DNA of 47,641 nucleotides from an uncultured Lachnospiraceae bacterium (GTDB taxonomy: Bacteria; Bacillota; Clostridia; Lachnospirales; Lachnospiraceae): positions 1 to 47,641 of the forward strand of contig CANAZK010000005.1 in assembly GCA_947366105.1 (NCBI GenBank), given 5' to 3'. The position numbers and the translations under genes were made by a program. Below, piece after piece: positions 7,156 to 16,705 of this stretch (positions are counted from its first letter, which is position 1; each line of letters starts with the position of its first letter). A model generated the notes under the pieces. The model saw only the letters and a list, made by a program, of their open reading frames with translations. It searched no databases and had not been told where the DNA came from.

Positions 7156-8352
7156 ATGACACCAATCATTTTTCATATTGATGTGAATTCCGCTTATTTA
7201 AGCTGGACAGCGGTAGAAAAATTGAAGAACGGCAGTGAGAAAGACTTAAGGGAAATTCCGTGTATAATTGGCGGCAGCCAAGAGTCCCGGCATGGAGTTG
7301 TGCTTGCAAAGTCTATCCCTGCAAAAAAATATGGCATTCGTACAGGGGAACCTGTGGCGAATGCCTTTCGAAAATGTCCGAATCTGATTATGGAACCACC
7401 CGACCACAAAATGTATAGTATATATAGTAGGAAACTGATGGATTTCCTATACACATACACTTCAGATTTGGAGCAGGTGAGCGTAGATGAATGTTACATG
7501 GATTTTAGCGGTATTGCCCACAAGTACAGATCTCCGGTAGAGGCCGCGCTGGAAATAAAAAATGAAGTATACAAAAAGTTTGGTTTCACGGTGAATATCG
7601 GCATTTCAAGTAACAAGCTTTTAGCAAAAATGGCGTCGGATTTTGAAAAGCCCAGCAAGGTACACACGCTTTTTCCTCAGGAGATACAATTGAAAATGTG
7701 GCCTCTTCCCGTTTCGGAACTTTATATGGCGGGTAAATCAAGTGTGGAAGTGTTAAAGAAGCTGGAGATACGAACCATCGGACAGCTTGCTCAAACAGAT
7801 CCTCGTTTACTGGAATTACATTTGAAGAGTCATGGAAGAACCCTTTGGGAGTTTGCAAATGGAATCGGGGATGCCGCCGTACATTCCGAGGAGGGAGCGG
7901 CGAAGGGAATTGGGAACTCTACCACTTTATCCAAAGATGCAGAGACGGAGGAGGAGGCGAAAGAAGTGCTTTTGCGGCTTGCGGAAAGCGTTGGAAAAAG
8001 ACTTCGCAAAGCCGAGCAGAAAGCACAGATGGTAAGTGTAGAGATTAAGTATCATGATTTCAAAACCGCTTCTCACCAAAAGCAGCTTTGGAAGGCGTCT
8101 AATTCTGACCAAATACTTTATGATAATGCTTGTGAACTGTTTAAGGAACTGTGGAACGGGCAGCCAATCAGACTTCTTGGAATTCGGACGTCAAAGCTTT
8201 CAGCCGAGTCCGAACCGGAACAGTTAAGCATTTTCGATATACAGACAGAGAATCCGAAAGACGAGAAACATAAGATGCTTGACAAAGCCCTTGATGACAT
8301 ACGCAGACGATTTGGCGAGGATGCGGTGAAACGGGGGACGTTTCTCAAGTAG
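7156..8352 (+). CDS. dinB: DNA polymerase IV (Y family)
   Basis: 398 residues. This error-prone translesion polymerase copies past damaged bases. Motifs visible: FHIDVNSAYLSW at the start with metal-binding D9, SVDECYMDFS with catalytic D111-E112, the helix-hairpin-helix thumb region (IRTIGQLAQ) and the little-finger domain after about residue 240. The C-terminal tail contains QLSIFD, which resembles the QL-x-LF clamp-binding motif. The start codon lies one base after clpB, with only a weak AAAGGT ribosome site inside the clpB end, so translation is probably coupled. The clpB-dinB pairing would link it to stress transcription. No LexA-type operator was noticed before it. Confidence 0.95.
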   Translation: MTPIIFHIDVNSAYLSWTAVEKLKNGSEKDLREIPCIIGGSQESRHGVVLAKSIPAKKYGIRTGEPVANAFRKCPNLIMEPPDHKMYSIYSRKLMDFLYTYTSDLEQVSVDECYMDFSGIAHKYRSPVEAALEIKNEVYKKFGFTVNIGISSNKLLAKMASDFEKPSKVHTLFPQEIQLKMWPLPVSELYMAGKSSVEVLKKLEIRTIGQLAQTDPRLLELHLKSHGRTLWEFANGIGDAAVHSEEGAAKGIGNSTTLSKDAETEEEAKEVLLRLAESVGKRLRKAEQKAQMVSVEIKYHDFKTASHQKQLWKASNSDQILYDNACELFKELWNGQPIRLLGIRTSKLSAESEPEQLSIFDIQTENPKDEKHKMLDKALDDIRRRFGEDAVKRGTFLK

Positions 8353-8421
8353 AGGTAAGAGTTTGGGAATGCACGACGGAAGGAATCCTGAGTAAAAATA
8401 TTATAAAGAAGGCATTGGAAT

Positions 8422-9903
8422 ATGAAACTTGCGAAACTATTGGAACGTCTGGAGTATGAGGTCATACAAGGAACGAAAGAGATAGATATCGCGAAAGTTG
8501 TGAATCATTCCAAAGATGCAGAATACGGATCACTGTTCGTGTGTATTACGGGAATGTTGACAGACGGCTGTGCTTATATCGGCGACGCAGTAAGCAGAGG
8601 AGCTGTCGCAGTGGTGACAGAAAGAGATGTGAATATTCCCAGAGAGATTACAGTGATTCGTGTAGAGAATACGAGAAAAGCGCTTGCTAAAATTGCGGCG
8701 GCATTTTATGGGTATCCATCAGAAGAGCTTATAACAATCGGAGTGACAGGAACAAAAGGGAAGACTACCACAACCTGCATGATTCGTGATATATTGGAAC
8801 AGGCAGGGCATAAAGCGGGGCTTATAGGAACTATTGAAGTACAGACAGGGAAGAGGAGTATTCCTTCTGAGCACACATCGCCGGAGTCTGTCGTAATACA
8901 AAAATATCTCAGAGAAATGGTGGAGGCAGGCTGCGATACGGTCGTGATGGAAGTTTCTTCACAGGGGCTTAAGCTTCACCGGGTAGATGAGATTTTGTTT
9001 GATATTGGCGTGTTCATGAACTTGGGAGAAGACCATATCGGGAAATATGAACATGCAGATTTTGAGGAATACAAATGCTGCAAGGCGCAGTTATTCCGGC
9101 AATGCAGACTGGGGATTTTTAATATGGATAGTCCATATTGGAAGGATATGCTGAAAACTGCAGAATGCAGAAAAGAAACTTTTGGGTTTCAAAAGAAAGC
9201 GGATTATATTCTTGCGAATCCTCAGCTGATTAATACAAAGAATGCACTCGGCATCTCGTATAGTATAAATGAGACGCCTGTCAGGCTGTCCATGCCCGGA
9301 GAATTTAATGTATATAATTCTGCGGCGGCATTTATTGTATGTAAGCATCTTGGCGTGTCATTGAAAAGTATGCAAAGTACACTGAAAAGTGTACAGGTAA
9401 GAGGGCGGGTCGAACGGGTAGAGATTCACAGGAGGCATGTGGACTTTACCATCATGATTGATTATGCACACAATGCTATGAGTTTACAAAGTATTTTAGA
9501 AATGGTACACTCATATAATCCGGCAAGGATTGTTACGATTTTCGGGTGTGGAGGCAACCGGGCAAAGGACAGACGTTATGAGATGGGGGAAGTGTCGGGG
9601 AAAATGGCAGACCTCACTATTATAACGTCAGATAATCCAAGATATGAAGATCCGGCTGAGATTATGAATGATATCCGCAGCGGAATAGAAAAAACAGACG
9701 GGAAATATATGGAAATTTGCGACAGAAAAGAAGCAATCCGGCATGCAGTCAGAACTGCCAAGGAAGGTGATGTGATTATCCTTGCGGGTAAAGGACACGA
9801 GGATTATCAGGAGATAAAGGGAATAAAATATCACATGGACGATAGAGAACTGGTTCATGAAGTCATAAATGAATTGGACGATTTGGTGGAAGAGGAAATT
9901 TAG
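8422..9903 (+). CDS. murE: MurE-family UDP-MurNAc-tripeptide ligase, meso-DAP type
   Basis: 493 residues. MurE adds the third residue to UDP-MurNAc-Ala-Glu in the cytoplasm. The ATP loop is GVTGTKGKTTTT (107-118), a lysine equivalent to the carbamylated one lies in YKCCKAQLF, and DNPR (404-407) is the signature of meso-diaminopimelate selection. Unusual points: the segment normally reading NLTQDHLDYHGTMENY is NLGEDHIGKYEHADFEEY, and EVSSHAL is EVSSQGL. The gene stands between dinB and priA, not in a division/cell-wall cluster. It may therefore be a second, divergent copy with an altered substrate. The start at 8422 has a GAAGG site upstream. Family certain; exact substrate less so. Confidence 0.85.
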   Translation: MKLAKLLERLEYEVIQGTKEIDIAKVVNHSKDAEYGSLFVCITGMLTDGCAYIGDAVSRGAVAVVTERDVNIPREITVIRVENTRKALAKIAAAFYGYPSEELITIGVTGTKGKTTTTCMIRDILEQAGHKAGLIGTIEVQTGKRSIPSEHTSPESVVIQKYLREMVEAGCDTVVMEVSSQGLKLHRVDEILFDIGVFMNLGEDHIGKYEHADFEEYKCCKAQLFRQCRLGIFNMDSPYWKDMLKTAECRKETFGFQKKADYILANPQLINTKNALGISYSINETPVRLSMPGEFNVYNSAAAFIVCKHLGVSLKSMQSTLKSVQVRGRVERVEIHRRHVDFTIMIDYAHNAMSLQSILEMVHSYNPARIVTIFGCGGNRAKDRRYEMGEVSGKMADLTIITSDNPRYEDPAEIMNDIRSGIEKTDGKYMEICDRKEAIRHAVRTAKEGDVIILAGKGHEDYQEIKGIKYHMDDRELVHEVINELDDLVEEEI

Positions 9904-9906
9904 AAA

Positions 9907-12135
9907 ATGTACGCAGATATTATTATTGACATTACACATGAAAAACTGGATAAGGTATTTCAATACAGCATTCCTTCCAAGCTGGAGGGAATGCTTAACG
10001 TGGGTACGGAGGTCTGCGTTCCGTTTGGTTTGGGAAACAAAGAGAGGAGAGGCTACGTTGTAGATTTTTCCAACGAATGCAGGTACGAGGAGAGCAAGAT
10101 AAAAGAAATCATACGTATTGCAGAAGAATCCATTGCAATAGAGGGCAGAATGGTGGCTTTGGCGGCGTGGATGAAAGAGCATTACGGAGGAACTATGATT
10201 CAGGCGCTTAAAACGGTGCTTCCGGTAAAACGGCAGGCAAAGGCAAAAGTGAAGCGGACAATCAGGCTTCTTCTGGAGGAAGAGGCGGGAAAGGAAAGGC
10301 TGGACTTTTATCTGCATAAGAATCAGAAGGCAAGGGCAAGGCTTTTAGCGGCGCTTTTAGATAACAAGGAAATTCCCTATGAGCTTGTGACAGGAAAACT
10401 AAATATTGCGGCAAATGTGATTCGGGCTCTGGAGGGACAAGGCGTATTGGCGCTTGAGGAAGAACATGTATACAGAAATCCTATCCGTGTGCAGGAGAAA
10501 GCTGCGAAAAAGCTTGAATATACAGAAGAGCAGAGAAACGCCATAGACCAATTTCGGAAGGATTACCGTGAAGGCATAAGGGAGACGTATCTTGTACATG
10601 GCGTGACAGGAAGCGGCAAGACGGAAGTCTATATGGAGATGATTGCGGACGTGATAGCGTCAGGCAGGCAGGCTATTCTGCTTATTCCTGAAATTGCGCT
10701 TACATATCAGATTGTCATGAGGTTTTACAGAAGATTTGGCGAACGTGTTTCAATTATGAATTCAAGGCTGTCTGCGGGGGAACGGTATGACCAGATGATG
10801 CGGGCAAAGAACGGTGATATTGATGTGATGATAGGTCCGCGTTCTGCGTTGTTTACTCCGTTTGAGCATCTTGGACTGGTTGTAATAGACGAAGAGCACG
10901 AATCTACTTATAAAAGTGAACAGATTCCAAGATACCATGCGAGAGAGACGGCAGAGGCGAGGGCGCGGATGGAGGGCGCAAGCGTCATACTTGGTTCGGC
11001 TACACCTTCCGTTGATTCCTATTACAGGGCGCTGCAGGGAAAGTACAAGTTGCTGCCGCTTAAGAACCGCGCAATGCTGCAGAAGCTTCCTTTTGTGTAT
11101 ACTGTGGATCTGCGGGAGGAATTGAGAAACGGAAACCGCTCTATCATAAGCGGCAGACTGCGTGAACTGATGGAGGACAGGCTTCAGAAGCGGGAACAGA
11201 TCATGCTGTTTATCAACCGCAGGGGGTATGCCGGCTTCATTTCCTGCCGTGCATGCGGTCATGTGGCGAAATGCCCGCATTGCGATGTGGCATTATCATC
11301 CCATAAGGGGGGGCGCCTTATGTGCCATTATTGCGGATATGAGGAAACATTGTATGAAACATGTCCGAAATGCGGTTCCAAACATATCGGGGGGTTCCGT
11401 GCGGGAACCCAGCAGATTGAAGAGGTGATTCAGAAGGAATTTCCGGCGGCGAAAGCGCTGCGGATGGATATGGATACAACAAGGGAAAAGGATGGTCACG
11501 AGAAGATTTTATCTGCGTTTGCGAATGAGGAGGCAGATATTTTAATCGGAACACAGATGATTGTAAAAGGTCACGATTTTCCGAATGTTACGCTGGTTGG
11601 AATTCTCGCGGCGGATGTATCTCTTTATGCAGATGATTACCGGGCGGGTGAAAGAACGTTTCAGCTTCTTACTCAGGCGGCGGGACGTGCGGGACGCGGA
11701 GAAAAGTCCGGGGAGGTTGTGATTCAGACATACAGTCCGGAGCATTATTGTGTTGAGGCGGCGGCACGTCAAGATTACGAGGGATTCTATGAGCAGGAAA
11801 TCAATTACAGGGAGCTTATGGGTTATCCGCCGGCAGAGCAGCTTTTGGCCGTGCTTTTGACGTGTGAGGACGAGGGACTTTTGGATAAGGGCGGGTATTA
11901 TCTGAAGGAGTATGCGAATAAAATGAATAAGAGGTCGGAATACCGGATTATCGGTCCGGCAGCCCCGTATGTAGGAAAAATTAATGATATTTATAGAAAA
12001 ATTATTTATATAAAACATGAAAAGTATGGTATGCTAATAGATATGAAAAATCAGTTGGAAAGATATATAGAAATTAATGAAGGGTTTCATAACATAAGAA
12101 TACAGTTTGATTTTAACCCAATCAATATATTTTAG
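9907..12135 (+). CDS. priA: Primosomal protein N' (PriA helicase)
   Basis: 742 residues. PriA recognises stalled or recombined replication forks and reloads the replicative helicase. The N-terminal 3'-DNA-binding domain (about 1-105) is followed by the helicase core with Walker A GVTGSGKT (232-239), DEEH box (328-331) and motif VI region TQAAGRAGRG. Eight zinc ligands occur as four CxxC pairs: C447/C450, C456/C459, C473/C476, C486/C489. The start lies three bases after the MurE stop. def follows 11 bases later, a common Firmicutes order (priA-def-fmt-rsmB). Confidence 0.96.
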   Translation: MYADIIIDITHEKLDKVFQYSIPSKLEGMLNVGTEVCVPFGLGNKERRGYVVDFSNECRYEESKIKEIIRIAEESIAIEGRMVALAAWMKEHYGGTMIQALKTVLPVKRQAKAKVKRTIRLLLEEEAGKERLDFYLHKNQKARARLLAALLDNKEIPYELVTGKLNIAANVIRALEGQGVLALEEEHVYRNPIRVQEKAAKKLEYTEEQRNAIDQFRKDYREGIRETYLVHGVTGSGKTEVYMEMIADVIASGRQAILLIPEIALTYQIVMRFYRRFGERVSIMNSRLSAGERYDQMMRAKNGDIDVMIGPRSALFTPFEHLGLVVIDEEHESTYKSEQIPRYHARETAEARARMEGASVILGSATPSVDSYYRALQGKYKLLPLKNRAMLQKLPFVYTVDLREELRNGNRSIISGRLRELMEDRLQKREQIMLFINRRGYAGFISCRACGHVAKCPHCDVALSSHKGGRLMCHYCGYEETLYETCPKCGSKHIGGFRAGTQQIEEVIQKEFPAAKALRMDMDTTREKDGHEKILSAFANEEADILIGTQMIVKGHDFPNVTLVGILAADVSLYADDYRAGERTFQLLTQAAGRAGRGEKSGEVVIQTYSPEHYCVEAAARQDYEGFYEQEINYRELMGYPPAEQLLAVLLTCEDEGLLDKGGYYLKEYANKMNKRSEYRIIGPAAPYVGKINDIYRKIIYIKHEKYGMLIDMKNQLERYIEINEGFHNIRIQFDFNPINIF

Positions 12136-12146
12136 GAGGAAATGAG

Positions 12147-12623
12147 ATGGCGATCAGACAGATTAGAGAAATGGGAGACGATGTTTTAACAAAGAAATGT
12201 AAACCGGTGAAGATGATAACGCCGAGAACGACGGAGCTTATTGAGGATATGTTTGATACATTGTATGAATCAGGCGGCGTCGGACTTGCCGCTCCTCAGG
12301 TCGGTATTTTAAAACAGATTGTAGTAATTGATGTGGGAGAAGGTCCGCTCCTTCTTATTAATCCTGAGATTATTGAGACCAGCGGTGTACAGACAGGATC
12401 TGAGGGCTGCTTAAGCCTTCCGGGAAAGGCCGGGCAGGTTACAAGGCCGAATTATGTAAAGGTAAAAGCATTGGATGTGAACTTAAAGCCGGTTGAATAT
12501 GAGGGGGAGGAGCTTCTTGCAAGAGCTTTCTGTCATGAGATTGACCATTTGAACGGCAAAATGTATGTAGAGCTTGTGGAAGGCGAGCTCTATGATGCTG
12601 AGTATGAGGATGACGAGGAGTAG
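12147..12623 (+). CDS. def: Peptide deformylase
   Basis: 158 residues. It removes the formyl group from nascent N-terminal methionine. All three family motifs are present: GVGLAAPQVG (44-53), EGCLS (86-90, metal-ligand Cys88) and HEIDH (130-134, the metal-binding histidines and catalytic Glu). Length and short acidic tail fit the bacterial type 1 enzyme. AGGAGGAAATGAG provides a strong ribosome site. It lies directly before fmt, which adds the formyl group to initiator tRNA. Confidence 0.96.
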   Translation: MAIRQIREMGDDVLTKKCKPVKMITPRTTELIEDMFDTLYESGGVGLAAPQVGILKQIVVIDVGEGPLLLINPEIIETSGVQTGSEGCLSLPGKAGQVTRPNYVKVKALDVNLKPVEYEGEELLARAFCHEIDHLNGKMYVELVEGELYDAEYEDDEE

Positions 12624-12641
12624 GGGGAGGAAGAATAGAAG

Positions 12642-13574
12642 ATGAAAGTGATTTTTATGGGAACCCCGGATTTCTCTGTCGGTACTTTGGAAGCGCTGGT
12701 GGAGGCGGGACATGATGTTGTGCTGGCAGTAACACAGCCGGATAAACCAAAGGGCAGAGGGAAAGAGATGCAGTTTACGCCGGTAAAAGAAGCGGCGCTG
12801 AAACATGATATTCCTATATTTCAGCCGAAGAAAATAAGGGATTCCGAGTGCGTGGAGGAGCTTCGCAGATATGATGCGGATATCATGGTTGTCATTGCGT
12901 TTGGGCAGATTCTGCCACAGGAAATTTTGGACATGACACCTTACGGATGCGTCAATGTTCATGCTTCTCTTCTTCCGAAATACCGCGGCGCGGCGCCGAT
13001 TCAGTGGTCCATCATTAATGGGGAAGAGGTGACGGGGGTTACAACCATGCAGATGGATGCAGGACTGGATACGGGAGATATGCTGCTGAAAACAGAGATT
13101 CCGATTGAGAAAGATGAGACAGGAGGAAGTCTTCACGATAAGCTGGCGTCAGCAGGGGCAAAATTGTGTGTGGAAACATTGAAAGCATTGGAAGACAAAA
13201 CGGTTGTTCCCGTAAAGCAGGGGGAAACTCCGACTGCTTATGCAAGAATGCTTGACAAGCAGCTTGGAAATATTGACTGGAGCATGGAGGCTTCTTCAAT
13301 TGAAAGGCTGATCCGCGGCCTTAACCCGTGGCCAAGCGCATACACTATGTGGGAAGGCAAAGTGATGAAAATTTGGTCTGCCTTTGTTACAGAGGAATCA
13401 ACGGGTGCAGAACCGGGTACAATAGTAAAGGTTGAAAGAGATGCATTTACTGTACAGACCGGAAAAGGGCAGTTAAAAATTCTTGAACTGCAGATTCCGG
13501 GCAAGAAAAGGATGGATGCGGGAGCATTTCTCCGGGGATATCAGGTACAGGAAATGACTAAACTGGGGGAATAG
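12642..13574 (+). CDS. fmt: Methionyl-tRNA formyltransferase
   Basis: 310 residues. It formylates Met-tRNA(fMet) with 10-formyl-tetrahydrofolate. The N-terminal catalytic domain carries HASLLPKYRGAAPIQ with His107, preceded by the conserved asparagine in CVNVHASLL, and GVTTMQMDAGLDTGDM. The C-terminal OB-fold-like tRNA domain spans about 205-305. Normal length. The start follows GGGGGAGGAAGAATAG, 18 bases after def. Confidence 0.96.
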   Translation: MKVIFMGTPDFSVGTLEALVEAGHDVVLAVTQPDKPKGRGKEMQFTPVKEAALKHDIPIFQPKKIRDSECVEELRRYDADIMVVIAFGQILPQEILDMTPYGCVNVHASLLPKYRGAAPIQWSIINGEEVTGVTTMQMDAGLDTGDMLLKTEIPIEKDETGGSLHDKLASAGAKLCVETLKALEDKTVVPVKQGETPTAYARMLDKQLGNIDWSMEASSIERLIRGLNPWPSAYTMWEGKVMKIWSAFVTEESTGAEPGTIVKVERDAFTVQTGKGQLKILELQIPGKKRMDAGAFLRGYQVQEMTKLGE

Positions 13575-13595
13575 AATCAGGACAGGAGGTATTGG

Positions 13596-14309
13596 ATGTA
13601 TTATCCGTTTTATTATCGGTTTGACCCGACTTATATGTTAGTGCTGGTTGGCGTAGTGATAAGTCTTCTTGCATCAGCAAGGGTGAAAAGTACATTTGCA
13701 AAGTATCAAAGAGTGCAGAATCATTCAGGGCTTACAGGACGCGAAGCGGCAGAAAGGGTGCTTCGGGGAGCCGGAATTTATGATGTGAGAGTTGAGCATG
13801 TGCGAGGCAGCTTAACGGATCACTACGATCCAAGAAGCAAGGTACTGAGACTTTCGGACAGCACATACAATTCGGCGTCTGTGGCGGCAGTGGGAGTTGC
13901 TGCTCATGAATGCGGACATGCGATTCAGCATGCTTCGGGCTATGCTCCGATAAGGTGGAGAGGTTCCTTGGTTCCGGTGGCGAATTTCGGCTCTGCGATT
14001 GCCTGGCCGCTTATTATCATGGGACTTTTTATTACGGGCGAGTCATCGGCGTTGTTTATTAATCTTGGAATTCTTGCATTTTCTCTTGCAGTACTGTTTC
14101 ATCTTGTAACGCTTCCGGTTGAATTCAACGCTTCCAACAGGGCGGTCAGAATTCTTGGAAGCAACGGTATGATGTCGCAGAGTGAAGTGCAGGATGTAAA
14201 GAAAGTGCTTGGAGCGGCAGCGCTTACTTATGTGGCAAGCGCGGCGGCAGCGATTCTGCAGCTGCTTAGAATTCTGATTTTGACGGGAGGACGGAGACGA
14301 AATGACTAA
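13596..14309 (+). CDS. Membrane zinc metallopeptidase (YugP-like)
   Basis: 237 residues. The HECGH zinc motif (104-108) identifies the neutral zinc metallopeptidase family 2 (Pfam Zn_peptidase_2), a membrane protein of unknown substrate found in Firmicutes translation gene clusters. An N-terminal membrane segment (about 10-27) places the following domain; further hydrophobic helices occur at about 128-150, 155-175 and 205-230. The catalytic region lies in AAVGVAAHECGHAIQHASG. The last eight bases overlap rsmB, so the genes are co-transcribed. Substrate unknown. Confidence 0.88.
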   Translation: MYYPFYYRFDPTYMLVLVGVVISLLASARVKSTFAKYQRVQNHSGLTGREAAERVLRGAGIYDVRVEHVRGSLTDHYDPRSKVLRLSDSTYNSASVAAVGVAAHECGHAIQHASGYAPIRWRGSLVPVANFGSAIAWPLIIMGLFITGESSALFINLGILAFSLAVLFHLVTLPVEFNASNRAVRILGSNGMMSQSEVQDVKKVLGAAALTYVASAAAAILQLLRILILTGGRRRND

Positions 14310-15654
14310 GGCTGTCGGCGAAAGAGAATTGGCGCTTGGAATTCTGCTTGAGATTACAAGGGACGGCGTGCACAGTCATGCCGCTCTGCGTGATACACTT
14401 TCAAAATATCAATATTTAGAGAAACGAGAGCGCGCCTTTATTACGAGAGTAGTGGAGGGGACGCTTGAACATATGATAGAGATTGACTATATTATCAATC
14501 AGTTTTCCAAAGTAAAAGTAAATAAAATGAAGCCGGTTATACGGACGATTATTAGGAGCGCGGTCTATCAGATAAAATATATGGACAGTGTTCCTAATTC
14601 TGCTGTCTGTAATGAGGCGGTGAAACTTGCCGCAAAAAGGGGTTTTGCGAATCTGAAAGGCTTTGTAAACGGAGTGTTACGTAATATTGACAGAAATGTA
14701 AACAATATTCAATATCCTGATAAAAAGAATATGTTAGAATATATGTCTGTCAGATATTCCATGCCCCTGTGGATATTGGACGGGTGGCGGAAGTCTTATG
14801 ATATAGATACGATAGAGAGGATGCTTGCAGGATTTTTAGAAGAGCGGGGAACAACTATCCGGTGCAGTTTAAGCAGAATATCCAAAGAGAAGCTTATAGA
14901 AAAGCTTGAAAGGGAAGGGGTTACAGTGAAAACACATCCATATCTTGACTATGCGCTTGAGATTTCAGGCTATGACTATTTGGGAGATTTGGAGAGCTTT
15001 GAAGACGGAGATTTTCAGGTGCAGGACATCAGTTCCATGCTGGTGTCGGAGGCGGCGTCTCCTAAGGAGAATGCTTATGTTATTGATGTGTGTGCCGCGC
15101 CGGGCGGGAAATCTTTACATATTGCAGATAAATTAAATGGAACGGGACATGTGGAAGCAAGGGATTTGACAGATTATAAGGTGGGCTTGATTAGGGATAG
15201 CATTGCGCGTTCACAGATGAAGAATATAGAAGCAGTACGTCAGGACGCCCTTGTTTTTGACGAGGCGTCAAAAGAAAAAGCAGATATTGTTATTGCGGAT
15301 TTACCGTGTTCCGGTCTTGGCGTTATCGGAAAGAAAACTGATATCAAATACAAGATGTCAAAGGAAACACAGGATGAACTTTCTAAATTACAAAGGGATA
15401 TATTATCGGCAGTGCACAATTATGTGAAGCCGGGCGGAACGCTTGTGTACAGTACATGCACGATAAGCGAGGCGGAGAATATGGGAAACGTCAGGTGGTT
15501 TCTTGAGAATTATCCTGCGTTTAAAAATGTTTCGTTTGAAGAAACACTTTGTGATGAATTGAAAGGAAGCGTAAGAGACGGATGTCTTCAATTACTTCCC
15601 GGTATTCATAAAGGCGATGGATTTTTCATTGCTAAGTTCAGAAAGGAAGTATAG
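14302..15654 (+). CDS. rsmB: 16S rRNA (cytosine-967-C5)-methyltransferase
   Basis: 450 residues. An N-terminal NusB-like RNA-binding domain (about 1-140) joins an S-adenosylmethionine methyltransferase. The SAM loop is DVCAAPGGKS (262-271). The two m5C cysteines are present: C336 in the PCSGLG motif and C386 in YSTCT, the latter being the catalytic nucleophile by analogy with the family. It overlaps the metallopeptidase by eight bases and precedes rlmN by six, so RNA modification genes are stacked here. Confidence 0.95.
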   Translation: MTKAVGERELALGILLEITRDGVHSHAALRDTLSKYQYLEKRERAFITRVVEGTLEHMIEIDYIINQFSKVKVNKMKPVIRTIIRSAVYQIKYMDSVPNSAVCNEAVKLAAKRGFANLKGFVNGVLRNIDRNVNNIQYPDKKNMLEYMSVRYSMPLWILDGWRKSYDIDTIERMLAGFLEERGTTIRCSLSRISKEKLIEKLEREGVTVKTHPYLDYALEISGYDYLGDLESFEDGDFQVQDISSMLVSEAASPKENAYVIDVCAAPGGKSLHIADKLNGTGHVEARDLTDYKVGLIRDSIARSQMKNIEAVRQDALVFDEASKEKADIVIADLPCSGLGVIGKKTDIKYKMSKETQDELSKLQRDILSAVHNYVKPGGTLVYSTCTISEAENMGNVRWFLENYPAFKNVSFEETLCDELKGSVRDGCLQLLPGIHKGDGFFIAKFRKEV

Positions 15655-15660
15655 AGGGAG

Positions 15661-16695
15661 ATGGAGAAGAAGGATATTCGTTCCTATACGTTTGAAGAAC
15701 TGAAAACAGAGATGGAACAGATTGGTGAGAAGGCTTTCAGGAGTACGCAGATTTACAGTTGGCTCCATGAGAAGCTTGCAGATTCTTTCGATGAGATGAC
15801 CAATTTGTCTAAAACACTGCGTGAAAAGCTGAATACAGAGTATGAAATACGAATGGTTACTATGGTGGAACGTCAGGTATCGGAAAAAGACGGCACGAAC
15901 AAGTTCCTGTTTGAACTTTACGACGGACATGTTATAGAGAGCGTGCTTATGAAATACAAGCACGGCAATTCCGTGTGTATTTCTTCCCAGGCGGGCTGCC
16001 GGATGGGATGCAGGTTCTGTGCATCGGCTTTGGATGGTCTTGCAAGGAATCTGACGCCGTCGGAGATGCTTGGGCAGATTTACCAAATACAGAAGTTGTC
16101 AGGAGAGCGCGTCTCAAATGTCGTTGTGATGGGGACTGGGGAACCGCTTGATAATTATGATAATTTTGTTACATTTATACATATGCTGAGCGATGAGCAT
16201 GGACTTAACATCAGCCAGAGAAATATTACAGTGTCCACATGCGGAATTGTGCCGAATATGAGGCGGCTTGCGGAGGAAAATCTGCAGATTACGCTGGCGC
16301 TGTCTCTTCACGGGTCTAATCAGGAGAAAAGAAAGCGGCTCATGCCGGTGGCAAATAAGTACGAGCTTTCGGAAGTGCTCTCGGCATGTGACTATTATTT
16401 TGAAAAAACGGGAAGAAGAATTACATTTGAGTACAGTTTGGTGCAGGGCATTAACGACCAGGAAGAGGATGCCAAGGAGCTTATCGGTATTTTGGGACCG
16501 CGGAATTGTCATTTGAATCTGATTCCGGTGAATCCGATAAAGGAGCGGGATTTTAAGAAGCCTACAAGGCAGAATGCGGAGAAATTCAAAAATAAACTTG
16601 AAAAAAGTGGAATTAATGTTACTATAAGAAGAGAAATGGGTTCGGATATTGACGGCGCCTGCGGACAGCTGAGACGTCGATACAGAAAAAAATAA
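15661..16695 (+). CDS. rlmN: 23S rRNA/tRNA adenine-C2 methyltransferase
   Basis: 344 residues. Radical-SAM enzyme methylating A2503 of 23S rRNA and A37 of some tRNAs. The iron-sulphur cluster motif CRMGCRFC supplies C113, C117 and C120. C334 in GACGQLRRRY is the conserved cysteine that forms the covalent intermediate with RNA. SAM-binding GEPLDNY and GIVPNMRRLA are intact. The ribosome site AGAGGGAG is embedded after the rsmB stop. Cfr-type resistance activity is not suggested, since length and signature are RlmN-like. Confidence 0.95.
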   Translation: MEKKDIRSYTFEELKTEMEQIGEKAFRSTQIYSWLHEKLADSFDEMTNLSKTLREKLNTEYEIRMVTMVERQVSEKDGTNKFLFELYDGHVIESVLMKYKHGNSVCISSQAGCRMGCRFCASALDGLARNLTPSEMLGQIYQIQKLSGERVSNVVVMGTGEPLDNYDNFVTFIHMLSDEHGLNISQRNITVSTCGIVPNMRRLAEENLQITLALSLHGSNQEKRKRLMPVANKYELSEVLSACDYYFEKTGRRITFEYSLVQGINDQEEDAKELIGILGPRNCHLNLIPVNPIKERDFKKPTRQNAEKFKNKLEKSGINVTIRREMGSDIDGACGQLRRRYRKK

Positions 16696-16705
16696 GGAGA
16701 GGTAT

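Noticed and set aside
9628-10317. 229-codon minus-strand frame across murE and priA
   Set aside because: Opposes two clear genes and their junction; Cys/Phe-rich composition typical of shadows.
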